This document shows positions 1 through 6,840 of a stretch of 7,030 nt of DNA, piece after piece. The stretch spans positions 1 through 7,030 of the forward strand of contig CAKZKZ010000164.1 of the NCBI GenBank assembly GCA_937124495.1, given 5' to 3'. A model generated the notes under the pieces. The model worked only from the letters and a program-made list of their open reading frames with translations, was not told where the DNA came from and did no database searches. The DNA comes from an uncultured Dokdonia sp. (GTDB lineage Bacteria > Bacteroidota > Bacteroidia > Flavobacteriales > Flavobacteriaceae). Position 1 is the stretch's first letter, and every line of letters starts with the position of its first letter. Position numbers and translations under genes: made by a program.

Positions 1-12
1 TGATCTACTAAC

Positions 13-55
13 AAAAAGAAACCTCAAAGTATGTATTTCTTTGAGGTTTTTCTTT
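13..55. terminator. Bidirectional Rho-independent terminator
   Basis: An 11-bp perfect stem is formed by AAACCTCAAAG (19-29) and CTTTGAGGTTT (39-49) around a 9-nt loop. A T-rich run follows on the plus strand (50-55) and an A-rich run precedes it (13-17), which becomes a T-tract on the minus strand. It can therefore stop transcripts from both sides: the leftward ppc transcript, about 180 nt past its stop codon, and any rightward gene ending near the left edge. That rightward gene is not visible, so a convergent neighbour is only an inference. The structure itself is seen directly. Confidence 0.85.
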
Positions 56-107
56 ATACGCTTTAACGCTACGCTCTCCCTTTTGGTCGTGAATCTCACA
101 AGCTCGA

Positions 108-120
108 TTTCGCGAAAGCG
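108..120. repeat. TTTCGCGAAAGCG palindromic motif, intergenic copy
   Basis: The 10-bp perfect palindrome TTTCGCGAAA (108-117) is followed by GCG, in the 3' flank of ppc. The same 13-mer recurs at 2494-2506 inside the ppc coding region. Two copies of a GC-rich palindrome in 7 kb of AT-rich DNA suggest a highly iterated genomic motif. Its role is unknown. Confidence 0.55.
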
Positions 121-155
121 TATACATTCTATAATAAACTATCATAAAATAAAAT

Positions 156-176
156 CCGAAACAAGATCGCGTCACT
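156..176. repeat. Near-repeat of the ppc 3' coding end, downstream of the stop codon
   Basis: This 21-nt stretch matches 260-280 at 18 of 21 positions by hand count; both then continue into a T-run after a 1-nt offset. The second copy lies in the last codons of ppc, in the part encoding VTRSLFG. The untranslated flank thus carries a short echo of the gene's end, possibly the trace of a small tandem duplication or of replacement of the 3' end. The match is short, so chance remains possible. Confidence 0.4.
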
Positions 177-228
177 GATTTTTTTTGTCTTGACTCGTGA
201 CTCTAAAAAGTCTTGATTCTAATTCCTT

Positions 229-2808
229 TTACGCCGAGTTACGACTCGCATTAATATTACCGAACAAAGAACGCGTCACTATTTTTTCAAAGATGGCGAT
301 TTGTGCTTCATTTCTTACGGGTGCTTTCTCCAATTCCTGAATCTTCTTAAGTGCATATTGCTGAATGGTCAGTAATGGCAATACTATAGACTCCCGAACA
401 GCGATAGAAGCCTTTCCTGCAGGTTCTTCTTCCATTAACTCTGTATACCCTGTTAGTTTCAAAATAAGACGTTTTGAAGTCTCATATTCTGTATAAATAA
501 TCGTCCAGAATTCACCATATTCAAGATCATCAGCCATATACTTTGTCAAATCAAAGAAGGATTTAGACAGCGACATCATACTGTTTTCTATTAATGTCTT
601 AAAGAAACTAGACGTTTTAAATAATCGCTGTACTTTCTCAAACTCACCGATATCTTCATAGTGTTTTAACGCAGTTCCTACGCCAAAAAAGCCAGGTACA
701 TTTTGCTTCAACTGACTCCAAGATCCCACAAACGGAATGGCTCTTAAATCTGAAAACACAAGTCCTTCTGCATTACCACGTTTAGAAGGACGACTTCCAA
801 TATTTGTTTTTGCATAGTATTTAAGCGTGCTCATGTGCTCTAGATAGGAGATGAACTTTGGATGTGCCTTAAAAGCAACATAAGCATCATAACTTCGTTT
901 TGCAAGATCATCCATGACGTTCCTGTTTTCTGGAACCATACTTAAATTTACCTCATTTAAGCTATTGTAAATACCAGAACTAATCAATTGTTCTAAATTA
1001 TATTGTGACGAGTCTAAGGTTCCAAAATTAGAACTAATGGTTTGCCCTTGAATCGTTAATTGTACTTCTTTATCTTCTATGGTTGGCCCCAGTGAAGCAT
1101 AAAAATTATGCGTCTTCCCTCCTCCTCTGGCTGGAGGTCCGCCACGACCATCAAAGAAAATGACTGTAACATCATATTTTCTAGAGATCGTGGTTAGATT
1201 TTCTTTTGCTCTATAAATCGCCCAATTTGCCATTAAATAACCTCCATCTTTGGTACCATCACTAAACCCTAACATAATAGTTTGTTTGTTACCTCTCGAT
1301 TTTAAATGCGCTGCATATTCAGGGTTTGTGTACAATGCTTCCATCACAGCAGGGGCATTTTCTAAATCTGTAATGGTTTCAAACAACGGACCAATATCTA
1401 TGGTAAGCTGCTCTTGAAATGCCACTAGTTTTAGCATTGCAAATAACTGCATCACATTCAGTGTTGTTTGATTATTACTGATGATATATCTATTGGCAGC
1501 CTGCTCACCATTCGTTTCCTGAATGGTTTTAATCGCTTTCATCGTCTGTAGTGCCTTGAGCGTCTCTTCATCTTGTATACAAGACAGATCTACGCTCCCT
1601 TTTACTTTAGAAAGTAAGGATACTTGCTCATCTTCTGATAACTCATGATAGTTCTTAGGAAATACATCGCTTCCATTCGCTATCGTCGCATTAACCATAT
1701 CATTAAAAAACTGATCATGTTTCCGGCTATCCTGACGGATATCTAATGTCGAGAAATGAAAACCAAAAAGATGAATCCTATTCAACAGACTATTTACTTC
1801 AGATACATACAGTGATTGATGCTCGTCTATAATGATTTGTTTAATTTCTTTTAACTCAGACGTAAAGTGCTTTAATGTAATCGTAGATTTTTGATGAATA
1901 ATTGAGTTATATAACTCTTTTTCTATAACCGTAATACGCTCTTCGACACCTTTAAATGATAGTTTTCTTTTGAGACTACGTACATCTCTATAATAATTTT
2001 TAATAATAGTCTCCCGCAACCTTTGAGCGACCTTCAGTGTAATTTCTGGGGTAACAAAAGGATTTCCATCTCTGTCTCCTCCTGGCCAGAACCCCACATT
2101 TATAATATCATTATCGATGGGTTTTCCATCAAAAATATTTTGCTGTATATAATCGTAAATCGTCCCAAAAGAGGTGTAAAATACATTTTCCAAATACCAA
2201 ATTAAACTCACTGCCTCATCATAAGGGGTTGGTTTTTTATGTTTAAAAAAGGGTGTTTTTCCTAACTGTGCTAATAAATTATTAATGAGTAATAAGTCAT
2301 TTTCTTTGATGGCTTCTGTCAAATCAGTGATAATTCCTAGAACCGATCCTGGGTAAAATTGTGTTGGGTGTGCGGTTAACACAATACGTACTTTAAACTC
2401 TTCAAGGTATTGCTGAAGCATCTCCAACTTATTATCGGCTACGGCTGCTTCTTTTAAACTACGCAAAGTACCAATACCATCCATGTTATGGACTTTCGCG
2501 AAAGCGGCATCTTCTATCGCATCAAATAAAACCACTTGACGCTCTATATATTGAATAAACCGAAACAGTAAATTAATCTGACTCTCAGGCGTACGACTCG
2601 CTTGGTATTTCTTGAAAAATGTTTCAACAATGGTGGTGGGATCTTCTTGTTTTGAAAATCCTTTTTGACAGGTCTCATGAAATAGTGGCAAAAGCGCTCC
2701 TGTTTTGGTGACTGCATCAAAAGGCAATGTCATAAATATACTATTGTAAATCTGATATTTAGAGACTACATTTTGATTGAAACGGGTAATTTTAGGTTGA
2801 ATGGACAT
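229..2808 (-). CDS. ppc: Phosphoenolpyruvate carboxylase
   Basis: This enzyme (859 aa; E. coli PPC is 883) carboxylates PEP with bicarbonate to oxaloacetate, the anaplerotic supply to the TCA cycle, in the cytoplasm. Visible landmarks in order are: the catalytic His motif VLTAHPTQ (143-150, H147 = E. coli H138); GGDRDGNP (243-250); LDIRQDS (355-361); GFSDGTKDGG (514-523, K520 = K546); GRGGPPARGGG (554-564, R555 = R581, R561 = R587); and GSRPSKR (671-677). The four residues that bind the inhibitor aspartate in E. coli appear conserved (R561, K749, R805, N857), so allosteric inhibition by aspartate or malate is expected. Oddities: E. coli H579 is D553 here, HPTE is HPTQ, and the C-terminus is RNSA instead of RNTG; these may be normal for the Bacteroidota branch. 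The ATG at 2808 gives a normal N-terminus; no Shine-Dalgarno sequence is visible, as is usual in this phylum. A palindromic element sits 18 bp upstream of the start. Confidence 0.97.
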   Translation of the reverse strand: MSIQPKITRFNQNVVSKYQIYNSIFMTLPFDAVTKTGALLPLFHETCQKGFSKQEDPTTIVETFFKKYQASRTPESQINLLFRFIQYIERQVVLFDAIEDAAFAKVHNMDGIGTLRSLKEAAVADNKLEMLQQYLEEFKVRIVLTAHPTQFYPGSVLGIITDLTEAIKENDLLLINNLLAQLGKTPFFKHKKPTPYDEAVSLIWYLENVFYTSFGTIYDYIQQNIFDGKPIDNDIINVGFWPGGDRDGNPFVTPEITLKVAQRLRETIIKNYYRDVRSLKRKLSFKGVEERITVIEKELYNSIIHQKSTITLKHFTSELKEIKQIIIDEHQSLYVSEVNSLLNRIHLFGFHFSTLDIRQDSRKHDQFFNDMVNATIANGSDVFPKNYHELSEDEQVSLLSKVKGSVDLSCIQDEETLKALQTMKAIKTIQETNGEQAANRYIISNNQTTLNVMQLFAMLKLVAFQEQLTIDIGPLFETITDLENAPAVMEALYTNPEYAAHLKSRGNKQTIMLGFSDGTKDGGYLMANWAIYRAKENLTTISRKYDVTVIFFDGRGGPPARGGGKTHNFYASLGPTIEDKEVQLTIQGQTISSNFGTLDSSQYNLEQLISSGIYNSLNEVNLSMVPENRNVMDDLAKRSYDAYVAFKAHPKFISYLEHMSTLKYYAKTNIGSRPSKRGNAEGLVFSDLRAIPFVGSWSQLKQNVPGFFGVGTALKHYEDIGEFEKVQRLFKTSSFFKTLIENSMMSLSKSFFDLTKYMADDLEYGEFWTIIYTEYETSKRLILKLTGYTELMEEEPAGKASIAVRESIVLPLLTIQQYALKKIQELEKAPVRNEAQIAIFEKIVTRSLFGNINASRNSA
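2493..2506. repeat. CTTTCGCGAAAGCG palindrome inside ppc
   Basis: The 12-bp perfect palindrome CTTTCGCGAAAG plus CG lies within the coding region and is read on the minus strand as Ala-Phe-Ala-Lys (residues 102-105), just before the conserved NMDGIGTLR segment. It is the second copy in this window of the motif at 108-120. The reading frame is kept, so the motif is tolerated or was built from the codons here. Confidence 0.55.
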
Positions 2809-2826
2809 AGCAAAGGTGTTTTTAAA

Positions 2827-2993
2827 CTCGTATTATGCATTAGAACTTTGTAATGAGGGTGGAAACAGCAATAAAATATGACGTTTTCTGAGTTTTAGCA
2901 TAGCATCGCTATGGTTAAATTCAAAAACGTAGCTCAGCGATATATTTTGCAGTAGTTTCAAACCGTAATAGATTTTCTAATGTATAATGCGAG
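2827..2993. mobile_element. MITE-like palindromic element in the ppc leader
   Basis: This is a non-coding element of about 167 bp with long terminal inverted repeats. The left arm (2825-2845) and right arm (2975-2995) match at 19 of 21 positions as reverse complements. Similarity continues inward with gaps to an apex hairpin, CATAGC-ATC-GCTATG (2899-2913), so the whole element could fold into one long imperfect hairpin. TTAAA flanks both ends (2822-2826 and 2994-2998) and would fit a 5-bp target duplication of a CTCG...CGAG element, although AT-rich palindrome ends make this ambiguous. There is no ORF, so any transposase would act in trans. It covers most of the ppc 5' flank and may influence ppc transcription or mRNA folding. 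The structure is seen directly; mobility is inferred. Confidence 0.6.
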
Positions 2994-3133
2994 TTAAACC
3001 AACTTTAAAATTACTAAAGGATCATCAATTTAAATAGTGTACACCTTCTTTTTACGAATAATAATATAATTTGATATCTGATTATTAAAACTTCAATAAA
3101 AAGGAATTAAAATACATATTCTGCATTCAAAAT

Positions 3134-3292
3134 CTACTTAAAAAGTAGTGCTTGCCTTAAGATACTCACAGTATGTAGTGCTGTACGTTGTGTGCCATCC
3201 TTTATTTGATGTCTGCAACGAGTGCCATTGGCAGCAATGATCACATCATCATCTGCTTTGCGTATCGCAGGAAATAAAGTTTGTTCTCCCAT
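3134..3292 (-). pseudogene. Orphan 3' fragment of a YdiJ-like FAD/Fe-S oxidoreductase gene
   Basis: The minus strand reads 52 codons plus TAG that match the last 52 codons of the gene at 6841-7030. Nucleotide identity is 136 of 160 by hand count, and 48 of 52 residues agree. An in-frame TGA lies a few codons upstream of the first ATG (3292), and no 5' part of the gene precedes it, because the propeller gene starts less than 110 bp away. It cannot encode a working enzyme of this roughly 1000-residue family. The four changes are S to R in the GTSC motif, P to T in LHPV, T to S, and V to F next to the C-terminus. The first two hit positions shared with E. coli YdiJ, which suggests relaxed constraint. 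The cysteine itself is kept. Similarity ends at the stop codon on one side and near 3294-3303 on the other. Translation as a small peptide is possible but unsupported. Confidence 0.8.
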
Positions 3293-3398
3293 TTGCACAC
3301 GACTAAATATTCACATTAACATACTTTTTCAACGATAACTTGACGTTATTAAATTCCTTTTCAACTATTGCTATTTTCCTTATAAACTATAATTAAAG

Positions 3399-6300
3399 TC
3401 ACTCTTTAACAAACTTTTTTGTTAGGCTTTTACCATCATAAGTGAGCTTAATTACATAAAAACCTCTTGAAAGTTTTGAAACTGGAATTGATGTGATGTA
3501 AGGCTGACTTTCAATAGTTCTTCCTGACATATCATAAAGTGTATACGTTACTGAAAAGTCTTCCAAACCTCTTACAAAAAGTACATCATTTGCAGGATTA
3601 GGGTATATATTCACATCCTCTGTTAGTAATGCGTTTTCAGTTACACTAAGAGTAGCACCATTAAGTAAACCGTAATCTTCAGTTTCTCCAGCAAATCCAT
3701 CACCTCTTACACAAGGATCTGGGATATCAATTCCACTGAATAACATACGTATCCTCATACGGGATTCTATAAATGCTGCATTTTGAGGTACTGTAAATGG
3801 GAACTCCAGCGTATTACCTCCATTTCCGTCAAAAACACCAATGAGTTCTTCTTCCATATTCCAAGTGCTATCGCCATCAAAATCTGCATAAATGGCTCCG
3901 TGATTCCCATTGAATAAAAAGTTAAAGGATACAACCAGATTGTAAGTTTCGCCAGGATTAAGTATCATAATTTGATCTTGAGAAAAATCTTGATAAAGCG
4001 CTTGATCTGCACTCGTATCGTTACTAAATATAAGGGTCCCATCATTACTAAATAATTCTACTAAATGGATTTGTTCATTTGGACTTCCTGATACTTCTGG
4101 CACACAATACGTATCACACGCATCTGGAATACCATTAAGATTTACATCAATAGTATCGTCTCCATTAGGACAAATATCTAAACTATTACAAATACCATCA
4201 TTATCATCATCCAGGGGTTCACTATCATTACACGTAGAGTTAGGTGTTGCAGCAATAAACATAGAGCGTCCATGAGTTCCTACATACAGTGTTTCTGTTG
4301 CATAGTTGATTTCTAATGCAGTCACTGGTGTATGAGGTAATTCACCATACTCGATCCAATCAGTCATACTATCGTCTCTATAATACACTCCTGTGTCTGT
4401 ACCAACAAATACAGCACCGGGTTCTCCTCCTACATACGTCTCTAAAGCAGAAGCAGGACCATTAGGTAGCGAGCCAGAAATATTAGTCCAGCTTTCTCCT
4501 CCATTTATAGATTTAAAGACTTTTTGTCCCGCTTGGAATCCAACGGCAGCAATATAAATGATTTCAGGATCATTAGGATCTACAGCTACATCATAAGATG
4601 CTCTATCTGCAGGCAAGTCATATATGTCCCAAGTCGCACCTCCATCTCGAGTTACATTAAGTTGTGGACTTGTAAAACTGTCACAAAAATAACAACCACC
4701 AAAACTAAAACCTGTTCCATTGTACACTGCATATATGTAGTTAGAATTTGCTGCTGCAACTTCTAATCCTTGTAAATCTGAACTATCACCATTAAAGCCA
4801 GCTATTTGAGGACTTATGGCTTCCCAAGAATCTCCTTGATTTATAGATTTATAGACTCTACTATAACCCGCATACATGATATTTGGGTCGTTAGGGTCTA
4901 GTGTATAAGGTGTAAGCCAAGTACCACTATTATTCCCATCTACATTGCCGCTTATTTGATTGATACCACCTGAAATATTTTGACGAATTCCATTGACAAC
5001 TCTTTCAATAGCTCCATTCTGAAATGAGAAGAAATAGTTTCCTGAATCTTCTGGATTAATTTCTTGCCCCATACCATCTCCACTTAGTGCGGCCGCAGTC
5101 CATACCGTATTCTGATTACGATACACATTCCCATTATCTTGAGAACCTCCTGCTATCGTTGCAATCTCATCTTGAGAAACTGCGATGTCATAAAATTGAG
5201 TGATCAATAAATCATTGTTATGATCTTCAAAAGAATTCTGAGCTTCATTGTATTCATACACTCCCCCGTCATTACAAAAATAAATAATCCCAGGGCGTAA
5301 AGGATGTGCAAAAGCTTCCATAAAATCTACATGAACTTTTGTGTTGAAATTACCAAAAAATTCATTAAGACGTGTTTCAAAAACAGCCCCATCACTATCT
5401 GACCTATAGTGAGAAACAAAGCCAGTATATAGACGATCTGCGTTCACTTGTGAAATAAAAAAACTTCCTGTTCCAGCAATTTCACTCCCATCTCCTGTAG
5501 CTGCTTGATCAATAGTAATCTGACCTATAAATGTGAGACCACTTGCTGTATATTTGTCAATTAAACCACCATGCGTAAAATATACCTTTTCAGGATCTGC
5601 AGCCGTGACGGATAAAAGAATATCTCCAAAACCATTTGAAAATGATTGGATAGCTGTAAACGAAGAAGCATCACCTCCCGTAGTACTACGCCATAAATTA
5701 GACTGATCAACGGCATATATAGTGTCAGGATCTCCAGGTTTGAAGATAACATCTTCAATATTTCCTTGTAAAACAAGTTCTACTGATTCAAAATTATCAA
5801 GCGTTCTATAAAGTCCATCATTAGGGATTGCAACGTACATAATATCACTATTTGTAGGATGTGCAATCATCTCAAGTATATCTTTATTTTCTTCTACTAA
5901 GAAAGACAAAGGCGTCTCCTGCCAAGATTGACCGTCATCCTCAGATTTAAAAACTCCTAGACTTCTACCATTCCTTCTGCCTCCTGTTGAAACATAAAGT
6001 GTATTTGGGTCATCACTGTTAACAATAATCCTATTTACGGATAACGTAGGTAAATTATCACCTACAGGTATGTACGTACCTCCGTTATTTACCGTTTTCC
6101 ATACACCACCTATACCTCCACCAACGTAATATATATCTGGATTTGTAGGATGAAAAGCGACGGCAGAAGTCCTACCCACACCAATCTCTTGATCAATATA
6201 TCGGTTAGGGCCTATATTTCTCCAAGGTGTATCTTCTAGATTGTCTAAACTACTCCTAACCGAGTTTAGTTCGCGTCGACGTTGTGCCTCTTCATAAAGA

Positions 6301-6599
6301 GCACGAGGATCATACGCTTTACCAAATTTATCAACGCGTGGCGCATTAAAATGATACCAGCGTGCAAAATGTTTAAAATCCTTGCCACCTTCTTCAATCA
6401 TTTTATTTTCCAGCTCAATACCGCTAAGGTTGTATTTTTCAGAAAAAAACGTTTCAGCTTCTTCTAAGATCGTTGTGAAATCTGATGTTGATTTTAAAAT
6501 ACTTTGAAAAGAATCTTGCGCAAAAATTCCTTTAGACGAAAGGAAAAAAACAAAGGCAAGTAAATACAAATAATTGTTTTTTTTAGTAGGATTTATCAT
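3399..6599 (-). CDS. Secreted Asp-box beta-propeller protein (VPS10/BNR type) with T9SS sorting domain
   Basis: The product (1066 aa) is exported by the Sec system and then by T9SS to the cell surface or medium. Residues 1-28 form a signal peptide (KK near the start, hydrophobic LYLLAFVFFL, end near FAQ). Residues 29-125 are a conserved-looking leader with the KHFARWYHF segment common in this group. Residues 126-782 are a beta-propeller region with Asp-boxes at 219-226, 585-592, 650-657 and 697-704, a degenerate one at 169-176, and the closing strand GTHGRSMF (775-782). A CYFC pair (C636, C639) may form a disulphide. Residues 797-829 are a thrombospondin-3-like calcium-binding stretch (DDDNDG, DICPN, NGIPDACD). 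Residues 831-979 fit a GEVED domain (DFDGD, RMRIRM, GETEDYGL). Residues 992-1066 are a type A T9SS tail (NIYPNPAND ... KKFVKE). Propellers of this type occur in sialidase-like, xyloglucanase-like and sortilin-like proteins. No catalytic residues can be assigned, so binding or glycan hydrolysis are both only possibilities. The ATG at 6599 gives an intact signal peptide. Confidence 0.92.
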   Translation of the reverse strand: MINPTKKNNYLYLLAFVFFLSSKGIFAQDSFQSILKSTSDFTTILEEAETFFSEKYNLSGIELENKMIEEGGKDFKHFARWYHFNAPRVDKFGKAYDPRALYEEAQRRRELNSVRSSLDNLEDTPWRNIGPNRYIDQEIGVGRTSAVAFHPTNPDIYYVGGGIGGVWKTVNNGGTYIPVGDNLPTLSVNRIIVNSDDPNTLYVSTGGRRNGRSLGVFKSEDDGQSWQETPLSFLVEENKDILEMIAHPTNSDIMYVAIPNDGLYRTLDNFESVELVLQGNIEDVIFKPGDPDTIYAVDQSNLWRSTTGGDASSFTAIQSFSNGFGDILLSVTAADPEKVYFTHGGLIDKYTASGLTFIGQITIDQAATGDGSEIAGTGSFFISQVNADRLYTGFVSHYRSDSDGAVFETRLNEFFGNFNTKVHVDFMEAFAHPLRPGIIYFCNDGGVYEYNEAQNSFEDHNNDLLITQFYDIAVSQDEIATIAGGSQDNGNVYRNQNTVWTAAALSGDGMGQEINPEDSGNYFFSFQNGAIERVVNGIRQNISGGINQISGNVDGNNSGTWLTPYTLDPNDPNIMYAGYSRVYKSINQGDSWEAISPQIAGFNGDSSDLQGLEVAAANSNYIYAVYNGTGFSFGGCYFCDSFTSPQLNVTRDGGATWDIYDLPADRASYDVAVDPNDPEIIYIAAVGFQAGQKVFKSINGGESWTNISGSLPNGPASALETYVGGEPGAVFVGTDTGVYYRDDSMTDWIEYGELPHTPVTALEINYATETLYVGTHGRSMFIAATPNSTCNDSEPLDDDNDGICNSLDICPNGDDTIDVNLNGIPDACDTYCVPEVSGSPNEQIHLVELFSNDGTLIFSNDTSADQALYQDFSQDQIMILNPGETYNLVVSFNFLFNGNHGAIYADFDGDSTWNMEEELIGVFDGNGGNTLEFPFTVPQNAAFIESRMRIRMLFSGIDIPDPCVRGDGFAGETEDYGLLNGATLSVTENALLTEDVNIYPNPANDVLFVRGLEDFSVTYTLYDMSGRTIESQPYITSIPVSKLSRGFYVIKLTYDGKSLTKKFVKE

Positions 6600-6787
6600 A
6601 GCGAAAAAATTAAAAACCTAAGTTAGTTAAAATTTATTTTCGAAACACAAGATTAGATGTAGAAACCCTGAAAACCACTTCAACCAATTAGCACACATTA
6701 TTTTAGATAAAAAAAGCAAAGAAAATATTGAGTAAACTATCAATCACTTTCTTCCTCAACAATTTCAATCATACACTACTTTATATA

Positions 6788-6812
6788 TTAAAAAACAAAA
6801 TCTGTCTTTTGT
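6788..6812 (-). terminator. Possible terminator of the YdiJ-like gene
   Basis: On the minus strand, ACAAAA-GACAGA-TTTTGT is followed by a run of T, beginning about 28 nt after the stop codon at 6841. The stem is only 6 bp and AT-rich, so it is weak. Position and polarity suit termination of the YdiJ-like transcript before the propeller gene. The rest of 6600-6840 shows no gene, and no promoter for the propeller gene that I would defend. Confidence 0.35.
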
Positions 6813-6840
6813 ATATGCGCAACCATTATCAAGAAGTAAC

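Larger units (their letters stand above)
2809..3398. other. 590-bp intergenic region between the propeller gene and ppc
   Basis: This AT-rich stretch contains the palindromic element (2827-2993) and the oxidoreductase 3' remnant (3134-3292). Between them (2999-3133) I see no ORF, only a weak dyad ATAAT...ATTAT around GATATC (3066-3085), possibly an operator or chance. Between the remnant and the propeller gene (3304-3398) is a 5-bp hairpin ATAAC-TTGAC-GTTAT (3335-3349) without a T-run. No convincing Bacteroidota promoter (TTTG with TAnnTTTG) for ppc was found. Confidence 0.6.

Noticed and set aside
2023..2205. 60-codon plus-strand open frame
   Set aside because: It lies wholly inside ppc on the opposite strand, with no recognisable domain; the strong ppc motifs here (GGDRDGNP) show which frame is real.
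3066..3085. Dyad around GATATC as an operator for ppc
   Set aside because: It is an imperfect dyad in very AT-rich DNA, about 260 bp upstream of the start and separated from ppc by the palindromic element; chance is likely.
3134..3148. CTACTT-AAA-AAGTAG hairpin at the remnant's stop codon as a regulatory site
   Set aside because: It is formed by the last codons of the degraded copy and has no counterpart in the intact gene, so it probably arose by drift.
3335..3349. Hairpin ATAAC-TTGAC-GTTAT as terminator of the propeller gene
   Set aside because: The stem is only 5 bp, AT-rich and lacks a T-run on the minus strand.
4524..4766. 80-codon plus-strand open frame inside the propeller gene
   Set aside because: It is antisense to clear Asp-box repeats and its translation has no family character.
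5561..5776. 71-codon minus-strand open frame in another frame of the propeller gene
   Set aside because: It overlaps an uninterrupted propeller reading frame, and no frameshift signature joins the two.
6282..6467. 61-codon plus-strand open frame
   Set aside because: It is antisense to the N-terminal leader of the propeller protein and its composition is not protein-like.
6600..6760. Promoter for the propeller gene (TAATCTTG resembling TAnnTTTG)
   Set aside because: The -7-like box has a mismatch and no TTTG lies at the proper distance upstream.
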